Source: Phycisphaerae bacterium (GTDB lineage Bacteria; Planctomycetota; Phycisphaerae; Sedimentisphaerales; Anaerobacaceae). Taken from it: a stretch of 64,000 nucleotides of DNA. The number at the start of each line of letters is the position of its first letter. The stretch's first letter is position 1. The position numbers and the translations under genes are program-made. Positions 24,374-33,800 of the stretch are shown here, in pieces. The stretch is from assembly GCA_017993835.1 (NCBI GenBank), contig JAGOLX010000017.1, positions 12,915-76,914 of the forward strand, in the 5' to 3' direction. The notes under the pieces were generated by a model. That model did no database searches, had not been told where the DNA came from, and saw only the letters and a program-made list of their open reading frames with translations.

Positions 24374-25675
24374 ATGAGGACTCTGGCATTTGCCATCGCA
24401 CTGGCGCCGCTCGTCTGGTTGTCGGCAACGACACAAGCTGAGGAACCGGTTTACCATGTGGAGGGACAGTACACGGTCGTGATCTCCTCCACGGAAGGAG
24501 GATCGGTCATCGATCCGGGCGAGGGGACTTTCAGTTACTCCTATGTCCAGTGGATTCGCCTCCAGGCCAAGCCCGCACCGGGCTATGAGTTCACCGCCTG
24601 GACGGGGACTCTGTACAGCACGGTGAATCCCACAACGGTCCGGATCGATCAGGACCACCAGATCTGCGCCACATTCTCCGCCGTGAAGAGGGAGTTGCAC
24701 GTGGACGACGACGCGCCCGCCGACCCGAGCCCGGGCGATCCCGAGGTCGGCGATCCTCGCGAGGACGGCACAACCGACCATCCCTTTGACTCCATCGAAG
24801 AGGCCGTCGCGGTCGCCTTCGACGGCGAGACCGTCCGCGTCCACCCCGGGACCTATTACGAGAACATCGACATCTCGCGCAAGAGCATTCATTTAGCAGG
24901 CAGAGATCCGAACGATCGACCCGGAACGCCCCTGCCAGTGATCCAGGGGGACGGGAAGGACTCCGTCGTGCAGATCAGTGGAACCGGCGACGCGCCGACC
25001 ACGGTGTCCGGCTTCGCCATCCGAGACAATCAGGGGCAGATCACCGTCATTGATTGCTCGGGCGGCGTTGCCACGTTCTCCCACTGTTTGATCGTGGGGA
25101 ACCGCCCGACCGGTGCTGGCAGCGCCCTGATCCAGTGCACCGACAGCGATACCACCTTCGCCAACTGCACGATTGCCGACAACTGCATCGGCGAGTGCGG
25201 CGCAGGGCTGCGGGCCGTCAACAGCACCCTGACGCTGACCAATTCGATCTTCTACCACAACACGTCCCGCTGCCCAGACGCCGCGGACAGCATGATCTGC
25301 GCAGACGAACGCGCGAAAATCTCCGCCACGTACAGCGACATAGAGGGCGGCTGGTCCGGCATCACGAACATCGACGTAGAGCCGCGATTCGTCTCGCACG
25401 GCCTGTGGGTCGACTCCAGGTTCCCCTCCGTCTTCCGGGACCCCGGCAGTCCCTTCGCGGTCCTGCTCCCCGGCGACTACCATCTGCAATCGAGCATGGG
25501 CCGGTGGGACGAAACGACTCTGGGCTGGCGCTACGACTACGCAATCAGTCCCTGTATTGACGGCGGCGACCCGACCGGCGAAATTGGCTATGAACCCACC
25601 CCCAACGGCGGAATCGTCAATATGGGCGTCTACGGCGGCACCGCCGAGGCCAGCAAGAGCGACGCCTCGCGATGA
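24374..25675 (+). CDS. Exported InlB-B-repeat + right-handed beta-helix protein
   Basis: 433 residues. Signal peptide MRTLAFAIALAPLVWLSATT, one InlB-type B repeat (about 30-105; VVISSTEGGSVIDPGEGTF, APGYEFTAWTG), a spacer rich in Asp/Pro (DDDAPADPSPGDPEVGDP), then a parallel beta-helix of the pectin-lyase/nitrous-oxidase-accessory type (about 125-430; FDSIEEAVAVAFDGETVRVH, GFAIRDNQGQITVIDCSGG). It ends with GGIVNMGVYGGTAEASKSD, a tail shared with the next two genes. No catalytic residues are evident; a surface or extracellular glycan-binding or lyase-like role is possible. The start at 24374 sits after GGGA/GAGG; 24365 is an alternative. It lacks the leucine-rich repeats of its two neighbours and is the shortest of the three paralogues. 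Confidence 0.8.
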   Translation: MRTLAFAIALAPLVWLSATTQAEEPVYHVEGQYTVVISSTEGGSVIDPGEGTFSYSYVQWIRLQAKPAPGYEFTAWTGTLYSTVNPTTVRIDQDHQICATFSAVKRELHVDDDAPADPSPGDPEVGDPREDGTTDHPFDSIEEAVAVAFDGETVRVHPGTYYENIDISRKSIHLAGRDPNDRPGTPLPVIQGDGKDSVVQISGTGDAPTTVSGFAIRDNQGQITVIDCSGGVATFSHCLIVGNRPTGAGSALIQCTDSDTTFANCTIADNCIGECGAGLRAVNSTLTLTNSIFYHNTSRCPDAADSMICADERAKISATYSDIEGGWSGITNIDVEPRFVSHGLWVDSRFPSVFRDPGSPFAVLLPGDYHLQSSMGRWDETTLGWRYDYAISPCIDGGDPTGEIGYEPTPNGGIVNMGVYGGTAEASKSDASR

Positions 25676-25759
25676 AGCATAATAACAGTCTGCGGTAGGT
25701 GTCGGTCTTCCCGTGGATCCGAGATCCAGAGCGAAGGCCGCCCTGCCAAAGGAGTCAAC

Positions 25760-28297
25760 ATGAAACGAGTATCGGCAACAGCAATTCTCCTGTCTTTCCT
25801 GGTCGCCTGCGCGCACGCCGAGGAGCCGGTCCACTTCGAGGACGCAACTCTCAAAGCGGCCATTGAGGAGGCCCTGTGGGTTTCGGACCCGACGCCCAGC
25901 GATATGCTCATGCTGACGTCTTTCTACGTGGCCGATTCCAGTATCTCGAGCCTCGTCGGTCTGGAGTACGCCACCAATCTGGAGATCCTGAAGGTCCCCT
26001 ACAATTGGCTTCGCGATGTCTCGCCCATAGCGACACTCACCTCTCTGCAGGTGCTCGTCATGAACAACAACAACGTCAGCGACTTGTCCCCTCTGGCCGG
26101 GTTGAGCCACCTTTCGCACTTCGACGCCCACGACAACGTCTACATCAGCGACCTTTCCCCTCTGGCGGGTCTCCACAATCTGAGCACGTTGATCCTGCGA
26201 GGCAATCGCATCAGCGACCTTGGTCCCCTCTCGGGCATGGCGAACCTGAAGGATGTGGTGCTGAGAAGAAACAGTATCTCCGACATCTCGCCGCTGTTGA
26301 GTCTGATGTCGCTGTCCCATCTGGACTTGAGTCTGAACCCCCTGAGCAACGAGGCTTTGGACGTGTGCATTCCCCAGATTGTGGCGAACAACCCCGGGAT
26401 CAATATCGAATACTCCGGCATGGCCTGCACGGTATCCCTCTCGTCGTCCGAAGGGGGGTCGATCACGGACCCCGGCGAAGGCACGTTCACCTATGAGCAT
26501 ACCACGACGATGCGTCTCTTAGCCAGAGCCGACCCTGGCTACGTGTTCACCGCCTGGACCGGGACCTGCTACAGCACGCAGAATCCCATTTGGATCTATC
26601 TCGACGGAGACTATCAGATCTGCGCGGTCTTCTCCCCTGTCGGCGGTCCCAGTGACGCCGTCGTTTTCGCCGATGCCTCGCTCAAAGCAGCCGTGGAAGA
26701 TGCCTTGGGCGTATCGAACCCGACGCCTACGGACATGCTGGATCTGACCGTCCTGTCCGCAGCGAACCTCGGGATCGAGAGCCTCAGCGGTATCGAGTAC
26801 GCCACCAACCTCCAATCACTGACCCTCGAACTCAACTCCCTCGTGAACCTTTCCTCTCTCTCCGCACTGACCGCGCTCTCCTATCTTGACCTCGATTCCT
26901 CCGGCCTCAGCGACCTCGCCACCCTTGCCGGTCTGACCCACCTCCAGCAGTTGTTCCTCTGTGGCAATGAGATCAGCGATCTCGCTGCCCTCACCGCCCT
27001 CACCACTCTCACTCAGCTCGATCTGCGAAACAACAGGCTCGACAGCAAAGCCCTCGATATCCAGATCCCCCAGATTCTTGCGAACAATCCGGGAATCGAT
27101 CTGCTCTACGATCCAGAGCCGTATGTTCAGACCTGTTCCGTCACCCTCTCCTCCGGCCCAGGAGGATCGGTGGTCTCCCCAGGTGAAGGAACCTTCACCT
27201 TTGCCGCCACAGAAGGTCTGCCCCTCCACATCCAAGCCAAGGCCGATCCCGGCTACGTGTTTACTGCCTGGACCGGGACCTTTTACAGCACGCAAAATCC
27301 TGCCGTGATCCAAGTCAACAGGGACCATGAGATCCTCGCCATGTTCTCGATCCTGGCCAGTGAATCCTACGTCGATGACGACGCCCCCGACGATCCGAGC
27401 CCGGGCGATCCGGACGCGGGCGATCCCCTCGAGAACGGCACTGCCAAGCATCCCTTCGACTCCATCCAGGAGGCTATCGACGCCGCTGCGAACGGCCAGA
27501 CCATCCTCGTGCAGCCGGGAGTCTATCGCGAGAATATCACGATCTCGAAAAAGAGCATCCATCTGATCGGCAGAGAGCCGAGCGATCCGAATGGGACCGA
27601 TCTGCCGGTGATCCAGGCGGGTCAGGAAGGTCCTATCGTGCGAATCAACGGCGGCAATGATTCCTCCTGCACCTTGTCGGGCTTTGCCATTACGAGCGGC
27701 CATGGGCAGGACACCCTCATCGGCTGTTCCGGCGGCGCCGCCGTGATCTCCCACTGTCTGATCACCGGCAATCGGATCACCGGCTCCGACAGCGCCCTGA
27801 TCCAATGTGCCGCCGGCAACGTCACACTTTCCCACTGCACGATCGCCGACAACGATATCGGCGAGTGTAACGCAGGACTGCGGGCCGTCACCGGCATCCT
27901 GACGATGACGAACTCGATCTTCTATCACAACACGCGTACTTGCTCGGACGCCACAAGCGGCATGATCCACGCAAACAGCGATGCGGAAGTCGTCATCACC
28001 TGCAGTGATGTCGAGGGCAACTGGCCCGGCGTCGGGAACATCGACGTGGACCCGCTGTTCGCCTCTGCCGGCCAGTGGACGGACGTCGGGGTCTGGTTCA
28101 TGGGGGATTACCACCTCCTGTCCAGCGCAGGCCGGTGGGACAAGACCACTTCGAGCTGGCTGTGCGACGAGACAACCAGTCCGTGTGTCGACGCCGGCGA
28201 TTTGACCAGCGACATCGGGGAGGAGCCCTCCCCCAACGGCGGAATCGTCAATATGGGCGTCTACGGCGGAACCACCGAGGCCAGCAAGAGCGACTGA
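25760..28297 (+). CDS. Exported leucine-rich-repeat/InlB-repeat/beta-helix protein, paralogue A
   Basis: 845 residues. Order: signal peptide (ATAILLSFLVACAHA), a first LRR block of the internalin SDS22 type (about 45-205; LSPLAGLHNLSTLILRGNRI), an InlB-type B repeat (about 220-295), a second LRR block (about 300-450; LATLAGLTHLQQLFLCGNEI), a second B repeat (about 460-530), an Asp/Pro spacer and a beta-helix (about 555-840). LRR and B-repeat modules mediate binding in internalins, so an extracellular adhesion role is plausible; the beta-helix could bind or cleave polysaccharide. AAAGGAG lies 5 nt before the start. From 26537 to the end the DNA appears identical to the next gene. Confidence 0.82.
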   Translation: MKRVSATAILLSFLVACAHAEEPVHFEDATLKAAIEEALWVSDPTPSDMLMLTSFYVADSSISSLVGLEYATNLEILKVPYNWLRDVSPIATLTSLQVLVMNNNNVSDLSPLAGLSHLSHFDAHDNVYISDLSPLAGLHNLSTLILRGNRISDLGPLSGMANLKDVVLRRNSISDISPLLSLMSLSHLDLSLNPLSNEALDVCIPQIVANNPGINIEYSGMACTVSLSSSEGGSITDPGEGTFTYEHTTTMRLLARADPGYVFTAWTGTCYSTQNPIWIYLDGDYQICAVFSPVGGPSDAVVFADASLKAAVEDALGVSNPTPTDMLDLTVLSAANLGIESLSGIEYATNLQSLTLELNSLVNLSSLSALTALSYLDLDSSGLSDLATLAGLTHLQQLFLCGNEISDLAALTALTTLTQLDLRNNRLDSKALDIQIPQILANNPGIDLLYDPEPYVQTCSVTLSSGPGGSVVSPGEGTFTFAATEGLPLHIQAKADPGYVFTAWTGTFYSTQNPAVIQVNRDHEILAMFSILASESYVDDDAPDDPSPGDPDAGDPLENGTAKHPFDSIQEAIDAAANGQTILVQPGVYRENITISKKSIHLIGREPSDPNGTDLPVIQAGQEGPIVRINGGNDSSCTLSGFAITSGHGQDTLIGCSGGAAVISHCLITGNRITGSDSALIQCAAGNVTLSHCTIADNDIGECNAGLRAVTGILTMTNSIFYHNTRTCSDATSGMIHANSDAEVVITCSDVEGNWPGVGNIDVDPLFASAGQWTDVGVWFMGDYHLLSSAGRWDKTTSSWLCDETTSPCVDAGDLTSDIGEEPSPNGGIVNMGVYGGTTEASKSD
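26537..28291 (+). repeat. 1,755-bp direct repeat, copy 1
   Basis: This stretch appears base-for-base identical to 29089-30843 (offset 2,552). It covers the end of the first B repeat, the second LRR block, the second B repeat and the whole beta-helix of paralogue A. Identity holds in every frame I compared; the first flanking difference on the left is T26536/A29088 and on the right G28292/A30844. Confidence 0.85.
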
Positions 28298-28308
28298 GGA
28301 AAAGGCAT

Positions 28309-30849
28309 ATGAGAACGATGGCATCGGCTCTCGTCTTGTCGATCTTCTGGATGTCTGGGGCACAGGCGGAGGAGCCGGTCCACTTCGAGGACACGAATCT
28401 CAAGAGGGCCGTGGAAGAGGAGTTGTGGATCGCGGACCCAACACCGAGCGACATGCTGGGATTGACCTCCCTCAAGGCCGCGACCCAAGGAATCGGGAGC
28501 CTGGTTGGCTTGGAGTACGCCTTGAACCTGCAAACACTGAAGTTGACCGATAATGGGCATATCGCGGACCTCTCGCCGCTGGCCGGGCTGACCGAACTCC
28601 GAGAACTGATATTCAATCAGAATCAGGTCTGGGATATCTCGCCGTTGGCGTCACTGGTCGAACTCAGAGAATTGGATGCACACCACAACCAGATTTCCGA
28701 CATTTCGGCATTGCGCGGCCTGACCAAACTGACGCGGCTTGACCTTCATGAGAACCCGATCCGCGACATTTCCGCACTGTCCTCGCTCGCCGATCTGAGT
28801 ACCGTGACTCTCAAGGATACCGAGGTGGATGACGTCTCCGCTCTGACGGGTCTCATGGCTCTCACCTACCTCGATCTGCGAGCGATTCCGCTGTCTGATG
28901 AATCCTATGAGGTGGACATTCCTCGGATCAGGACCAATAACCCAGGGATCACTATCCTGCACGACCACGACTCCTACACTCTTACGATCTCGTCCACCTG
29001 CGGCGGGTCCGTGATCTATCCCGGCGAAGGAACGTTTCTGTACGACATCAACGGCGGGCCCGTGCGCATCGAGGCCAGAGCCGACCCAGGCTACGTGTTC
29101 ACCGCCTGGACCGGGACCTGCTACAGCACGCAGAATCCCATTTGGATCTATCTCGACGGAGACTATCAGATCTGCGCGGTCTTCTCCCCTGTCGGCGGTC
29201 CCAGTGACGCCGTCGTTTTCGCCGATGCCTCGCTCAAAGCAGCCGTGGAAGATGCCTTGGGCGTATCGAACCCGACGCCTACGGACATGCTGGATCTGAC
29301 CGTCCTGTCCGCAGCGAACCTCGGGATCGAGAGCCTCAGCGGTATCGAGTACGCCACCAACCTCCAATCACTGACCCTCGAACTCAACTCCCTCGTGAAC
29401 CTTTCCTCTCTCTCCGCACTGACCGCGCTCTCCTATCTTGACCTCGATTCCTCCGGCCTCAGCGACCTCGCCACCCTTGCCGGTCTGACCCACCTCCAGC
29501 AGTTGTTCCTCTGTGGCAATGAGATCAGCGATCTCGCTGCCCTCACCGCCCTCACCACTCTCACTCAGCTCGATCTGCGAAACAACAGGCTCGACAGCAA
29601 AGCCCTCGATATCCAGATCCCCCAGATTCTTGCGAACAATCCGGGAATCGATCTGCTCTACGATCCAGAGCCGTATGTTCAGACCTGTTCCGTCACCCTC
29701 TCCTCCGGCCCAGGAGGATCGGTGGTCTCCCCAGGTGAAGGAACCTTCACCTTTGCCGCCACAGAAGGTCTGCCCCTCCACATCCAAGCCAAGGCCGATC
29801 CCGGCTACGTGTTTACTGCCTGGACCGGGACCTTTTACAGCACGCAAAATCCTGCCGTGATCCAAGTCAACAGGGACCATGAGATCCTCGCCATGTTCTC
29901 GATCCTGGCCAGTGAATCCTACGTCGATGACGACGCCCCCGACGATCCGAGCCCGGGCGATCCGGACGCGGGCGATCCCCTCGAGAACGGCACTGCCAAG
30001 CATCCCTTCGACTCCATCCAGGAGGCTATCGACGCCGCTGCGAACGGCCAGACCATCCTCGTGCAGCCGGGAGTCTATCGCGAGAATATCACGATCTCGA
30101 AAAAGAGCATCCATCTGATCGGCAGAGAGCCGAGCGATCCGAATGGGACCGATCTGCCGGTGATCCAGGCGGGTCAGGAAGGTCCTATCGTGCGAATCAA
30201 CGGCGGCAATGATTCCTCCTGCACCTTGTCGGGCTTTGCCATTACGAGCGGCCATGGGCAGGACACCCTCATCGGCTGTTCCGGCGGCGCCGCCGTGATC
30301 TCCCACTGTCTGATCACCGGCAATCGGATCACCGGCTCCGACAGCGCCCTGATCCAATGTGCCGCCGGCAACGTCACACTTTCCCACTGCACGATCGCCG
30401 ACAACGATATCGGCGAGTGTAACGCAGGACTGCGGGCCGTCACCGGCATCCTGACGATGACGAACTCGATCTTCTATCACAACACGCGTACTTGCTCGGA
30501 CGCCACAAGCGGCATGATCCACGCAAACAGCGATGCGGAAGTCGTCATCACCTGCAGTGATGTCGAGGGCAACTGGCCCGGCGTCGGGAACATCGACGTG
30601 GACCCGCTGTTCGCCTCTGCCGGCCAGTGGACGGACGTCGGGGTCTGGTTCATGGGGGATTACCACCTCCTGTCCAGCGCAGGCCGGTGGGACAAGACCA
30701 CTTCGAGCTGGCTGTGCGACGAGACAACCAGTCCGTGTGTCGACGCCGGCGATTTGACCAGCGACATCGGGGAGGAGCCCTCCCCCAACGGCGGAATCGT
30801 CAATATGGGCGTCTACGGCGGAACCACCGAGGCCAGCAAGAGCAACTGA
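28309..30849 (+). CDS. Exported leucine-rich-repeat/InlB-repeat/beta-helix protein, paralogue B
   Basis: 846 residues, starting 11 nt after paralogue A, with the same order: signal peptide (MRTMASALVLSIFWMSGAQA), LRR block 1 (about 30-215; LRGLTKLTRLDLHENPI), B repeat, LRR block 2, B repeat, beta-helix. The first 260 residues are only moderately similar to paralogue A, but the remaining 585 are identical except for the last residue (Asn for Asp). The start at 28309 has GAGG 9 nt upstream. Translation is probably coupled to the preceding gene. The sharp change from diverged to identical sequence points to recent gene conversion or duplication rather than old paralogy. Confidence 0.82.
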   Translation: MRTMASALVLSIFWMSGAQAEEPVHFEDTNLKRAVEEELWIADPTPSDMLGLTSLKAATQGIGSLVGLEYALNLQTLKLTDNGHIADLSPLAGLTELRELIFNQNQVWDISPLASLVELRELDAHHNQISDISALRGLTKLTRLDLHENPIRDISALSSLADLSTVTLKDTEVDDVSALTGLMALTYLDLRAIPLSDESYEVDIPRIRTNNPGITILHDHDSYTLTISSTCGGSVIYPGEGTFLYDINGGPVRIEARADPGYVFTAWTGTCYSTQNPIWIYLDGDYQICAVFSPVGGPSDAVVFADASLKAAVEDALGVSNPTPTDMLDLTVLSAANLGIESLSGIEYATNLQSLTLELNSLVNLSSLSALTALSYLDLDSSGLSDLATLAGLTHLQQLFLCGNEISDLAALTALTTLTQLDLRNNRLDSKALDIQIPQILANNPGIDLLYDPEPYVQTCSVTLSSGPGGSVVSPGEGTFTFAATEGLPLHIQAKADPGYVFTAWTGTFYSTQNPAVIQVNRDHEILAMFSILASESYVDDDAPDDPSPGDPDAGDPLENGTAKHPFDSIQEAIDAAANGQTILVQPGVYRENITISKKSIHLIGREPSDPNGTDLPVIQAGQEGPIVRINGGNDSSCTLSGFAITSGHGQDTLIGCSGGAAVISHCLITGNRITGSDSALIQCAAGNVTLSHCTIADNDIGECNAGLRAVTGILTMTNSIFYHNTRTCSDATSGMIHANSDAEVVITCSDVEGNWPGVGNIDVDPLFASAGQWTDVGVWFMGDYHLLSSAGRWDKTTSSWLCDETTSPCVDAGDLTSDIGEEPSPNGGIVNMGVYGGTTEASKSN
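29089..30843 (+). repeat. 1,755-bp direct repeat, copy 2
   Basis: Partner of 26537-28291, encoding the C-terminal two thirds of paralogue B. Collapse or misplacement during assembly is a risk in a repeat of this length. Confidence 0.85.
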
Positions 30850-30876
30850 AACAGGAACCCGTTCATCCCGTGACTT

Positions 30877-33800
30877 ATGGTGCGAACACACTGGAACAAC
30901 ACACTGCAGCGATGGGCTCTTGGCATCCTGGTGATGACCGTCCTGACACCGGCCTTCGCGGATGACCCGACCATCACCCCATCGGCATACTGGAAGAACG
31001 AGATCGCATTCCCGTATGACGCTTTCATCAATCGCGGCACCGCCTGGGACTCCACCAAGTGGGTCAAGTTCACCATTCTCCTGGAGCCCTACGATCCGAA
31101 CGTCGTCTACTTCCAGAAGAGCACGAAGTACGTCTATCACTACACTTTCGCCGCCGAGGTGCTCGATCCGTTTCTCGGGATGACGACGGCGCAATTCAAC
31201 GCGGTCAGTCTGTACGCGGAGAATCAGCAGGCCGTCCTGGGCGCGGTGATTCTGCCGCCGCCCGCGGACTCCTCGATGAAGGAGACGCAATTTTTCGAGT
31301 ATGGCATTCAGTTCATCCGGCAGGACCCCTTTACCCGCGAGGAGATTCGCGACCTGTTCAATCGGGTCAAAGCCTGCATTGCGGCCTCGGACGATGTCCA
31401 GGCATTCTACTTCCCGACCTATGAACAGCAGGCCACCGCGTCCGCCAACAGCGACTGGTTCGCGTCGCAGGGCATTCCGATCAGCTCCACCGCGCGGTGG
31501 GCCAGCGGCAACACCTGCTACTCGGAAGGATGGGCCTTTGGAACCCTCAAGTTCTTCTCCGCCGACCAGATCGCGACCGCCTATCAGGGCGGTGCTCTGG
31601 AACCCAATGACATCCTGCTCACCGATGGCGTGCCCGCCGAGATCCCCTTCGTCGCGGGAATCATCTCTCTGGCGGCCTCGACGCCCAATTCCCATGTGGC
31701 CATCCTCTCGCGGACCTACGCCATCCCGTTCGTACACCTGGTCCTCGCCGACGACGTCGCGAGGGTACAGGACCTCGTCGGCCGACGGATTCTCCTGACC
31801 GCCTACGAGGACGACTACGGAACCGACGTCGAACTGATCGAAACAGAGACCTACGTGGACGATGAGGCGGCGGCGCAGCTTCTGTCGCTGAAGGAATCCG
31901 CGCCCCTGAATATCGAGCCCATGGCGTCTCTGGGCGTTTTCGGCCTGCCCACCGAGGGTCTGACTCCGTCCGACATTCGATACGTCGGAGGCAAGGCCTC
32001 CAACTTCGGCATCCTCCGAGCGGCAGTCCCCGACAACTCTCCCAGGTCTATCGCGATAACCTTCGATCTGTGGCAGGCGTTTCTCGACCAGCCGTTGACG
32101 CCGAGCCCGACCCTGACCCTCACACCCGGCGCGCACCTCGTGCTCTGGGCCGACGGCGATACCGACCAGGGCCCCACGCACACGGGCTTCCGACTGAGCA
32201 AGGACGGCGAATCCGTCGGCCTGTACGACGCTGACGGCGCCACGCAGATCGATGCCGTCCAGTTCGGTCCCCAGACAGAGGATGTCTCGTTCGGGCGGTC
32301 TCCCGACGGCGGCGATGCGTGGAAGTCGTTCACCGCCCCTACCCCCGGCCAACCCAACACCGCCGACGACGGCGCGTACGGCTCGGGCCTGCTCATCAAC
32401 GAGATCATGGCGGACAACCAACAGACTATCGAGGACCCCTGCGAGAGCGGCGAGTTTCCCGACTGGATCGAGCTGTACAACGCCTCGGACGAAACCATCA
32501 CGCTGAACGGCCTGCACCTGACGGACGACCCGGATGAGCCGACTCAATGGCAGATCCCGCCGGCGATCGTCGGCCCGACGCTGCGGGACGAGATCGCCCG
32601 CCGACTCGCGAAGTACACATCCTATCCCCCTTCGGACATGCAGGCACTTGCGCAGGACCTGGCCTGCATCCGCAACCTGTTCACCAATGCCGACGTCGCC
32701 GAGTTCAGCGACGAGCTGAGAGAGGCGATCCTCGCGGTGCTTACCGATCCACAATACGGCTTCGAGCCCAACGCCATGCTGCGATTCCGCAGCTCGACCA
32801 ACGTCGAGGACAGCGCGGACTTCATCGGGGCCGGACTTTACGACAGCTACAGCGGCTGCCTTGCCGACGCGCTCGATTCCGACGACGACGGCCCCTGCGC
32901 CTGCGACCCGAACCGCACGTCCGAGAAGGACCTGTTCCAGGCAATCCGACAGACCTTCGCCAGCTTCTACAACAACAACGCGTTCCTGGAACGGCTCCGC
33001 CATGAGGTCAACGAAGCGGACGTTGGCATGGCCATGGTGGTCCATCACTCCGTGCCCGACGACATCGAACTGGCGAACGGCGTGGCCACCATCGACAGGA
33101 CCACCGGCGATACGACGATCTCCCTGGTCACCCAACAGGGCGCCGTCTCCGTCACGAATCCCGAGGACGGCTCGACGCCGGAGGAGGTCACCGTCGTCAT
33201 CTACGCGACGGGCAGCATGGTGCCTGCCAAGCTCATGGCGACATCCAGCCTCGTCCGACTGGGCGAGACCGTCATGACCTGGAGAGACGATTACGCGGCG
33301 CTGGCGAATCTGCTCCTGGCGGTGAGCGAACAGTACGCACAGACCACCGGCCAGAGCGAGTACACCCTCGACGTCGAGTACAAGAAGGTCGCGGCAGGTG
33401 GCCGGGCCTTGCCCGCAGGCGGACTGCTCGTCAAGCAGGTCCGCCCGATCCCGGCCTCCGACGACATGCAGACCCCCTTCCTGGTCAATCTCCCCACGCA
33501 GTTCGAGGTCTACACCGGCGAGGTCGTCTATGAGGATGCAACGGACGTCTTCGCGGATCATCGGCTCAAGTCCCGATGGACGCTCGAAACCAAGAGCACC
33601 GTTCTGGACGCCCAGGCGATCCAGGAGGGCCTGTACACCAACGTGCAGATCGAGTATCTCGATGAAGACCAGGTCCGCAAGATCTCAGGACAGATGGCTC
33701 TCCTGCCAGGCGCTTCGCACGAATCCGGAAAAGACTTCACCAAAGACGCCTGGCAGTTGGCCGATCTCTCGAACCCACGGACCTGCAACCTGAAGACGAC

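Noticed and set aside
32112-32579. Insertion sequence or group II intron in the PEP/pyruvate-binding gene
   Set aside because: The insert is fully coding in frame, has no terminal inverted repeats or transposase, and matches a lamin-tail domain.
29368-33561. A 1,397-codon open frame on the minus strand
   Set aside because: It runs antisense to two well-supported plus-strand genes, has no recognisable domain, and its repeated part only mirrors the duplicated segment. High GC keeps the opposite strand open.
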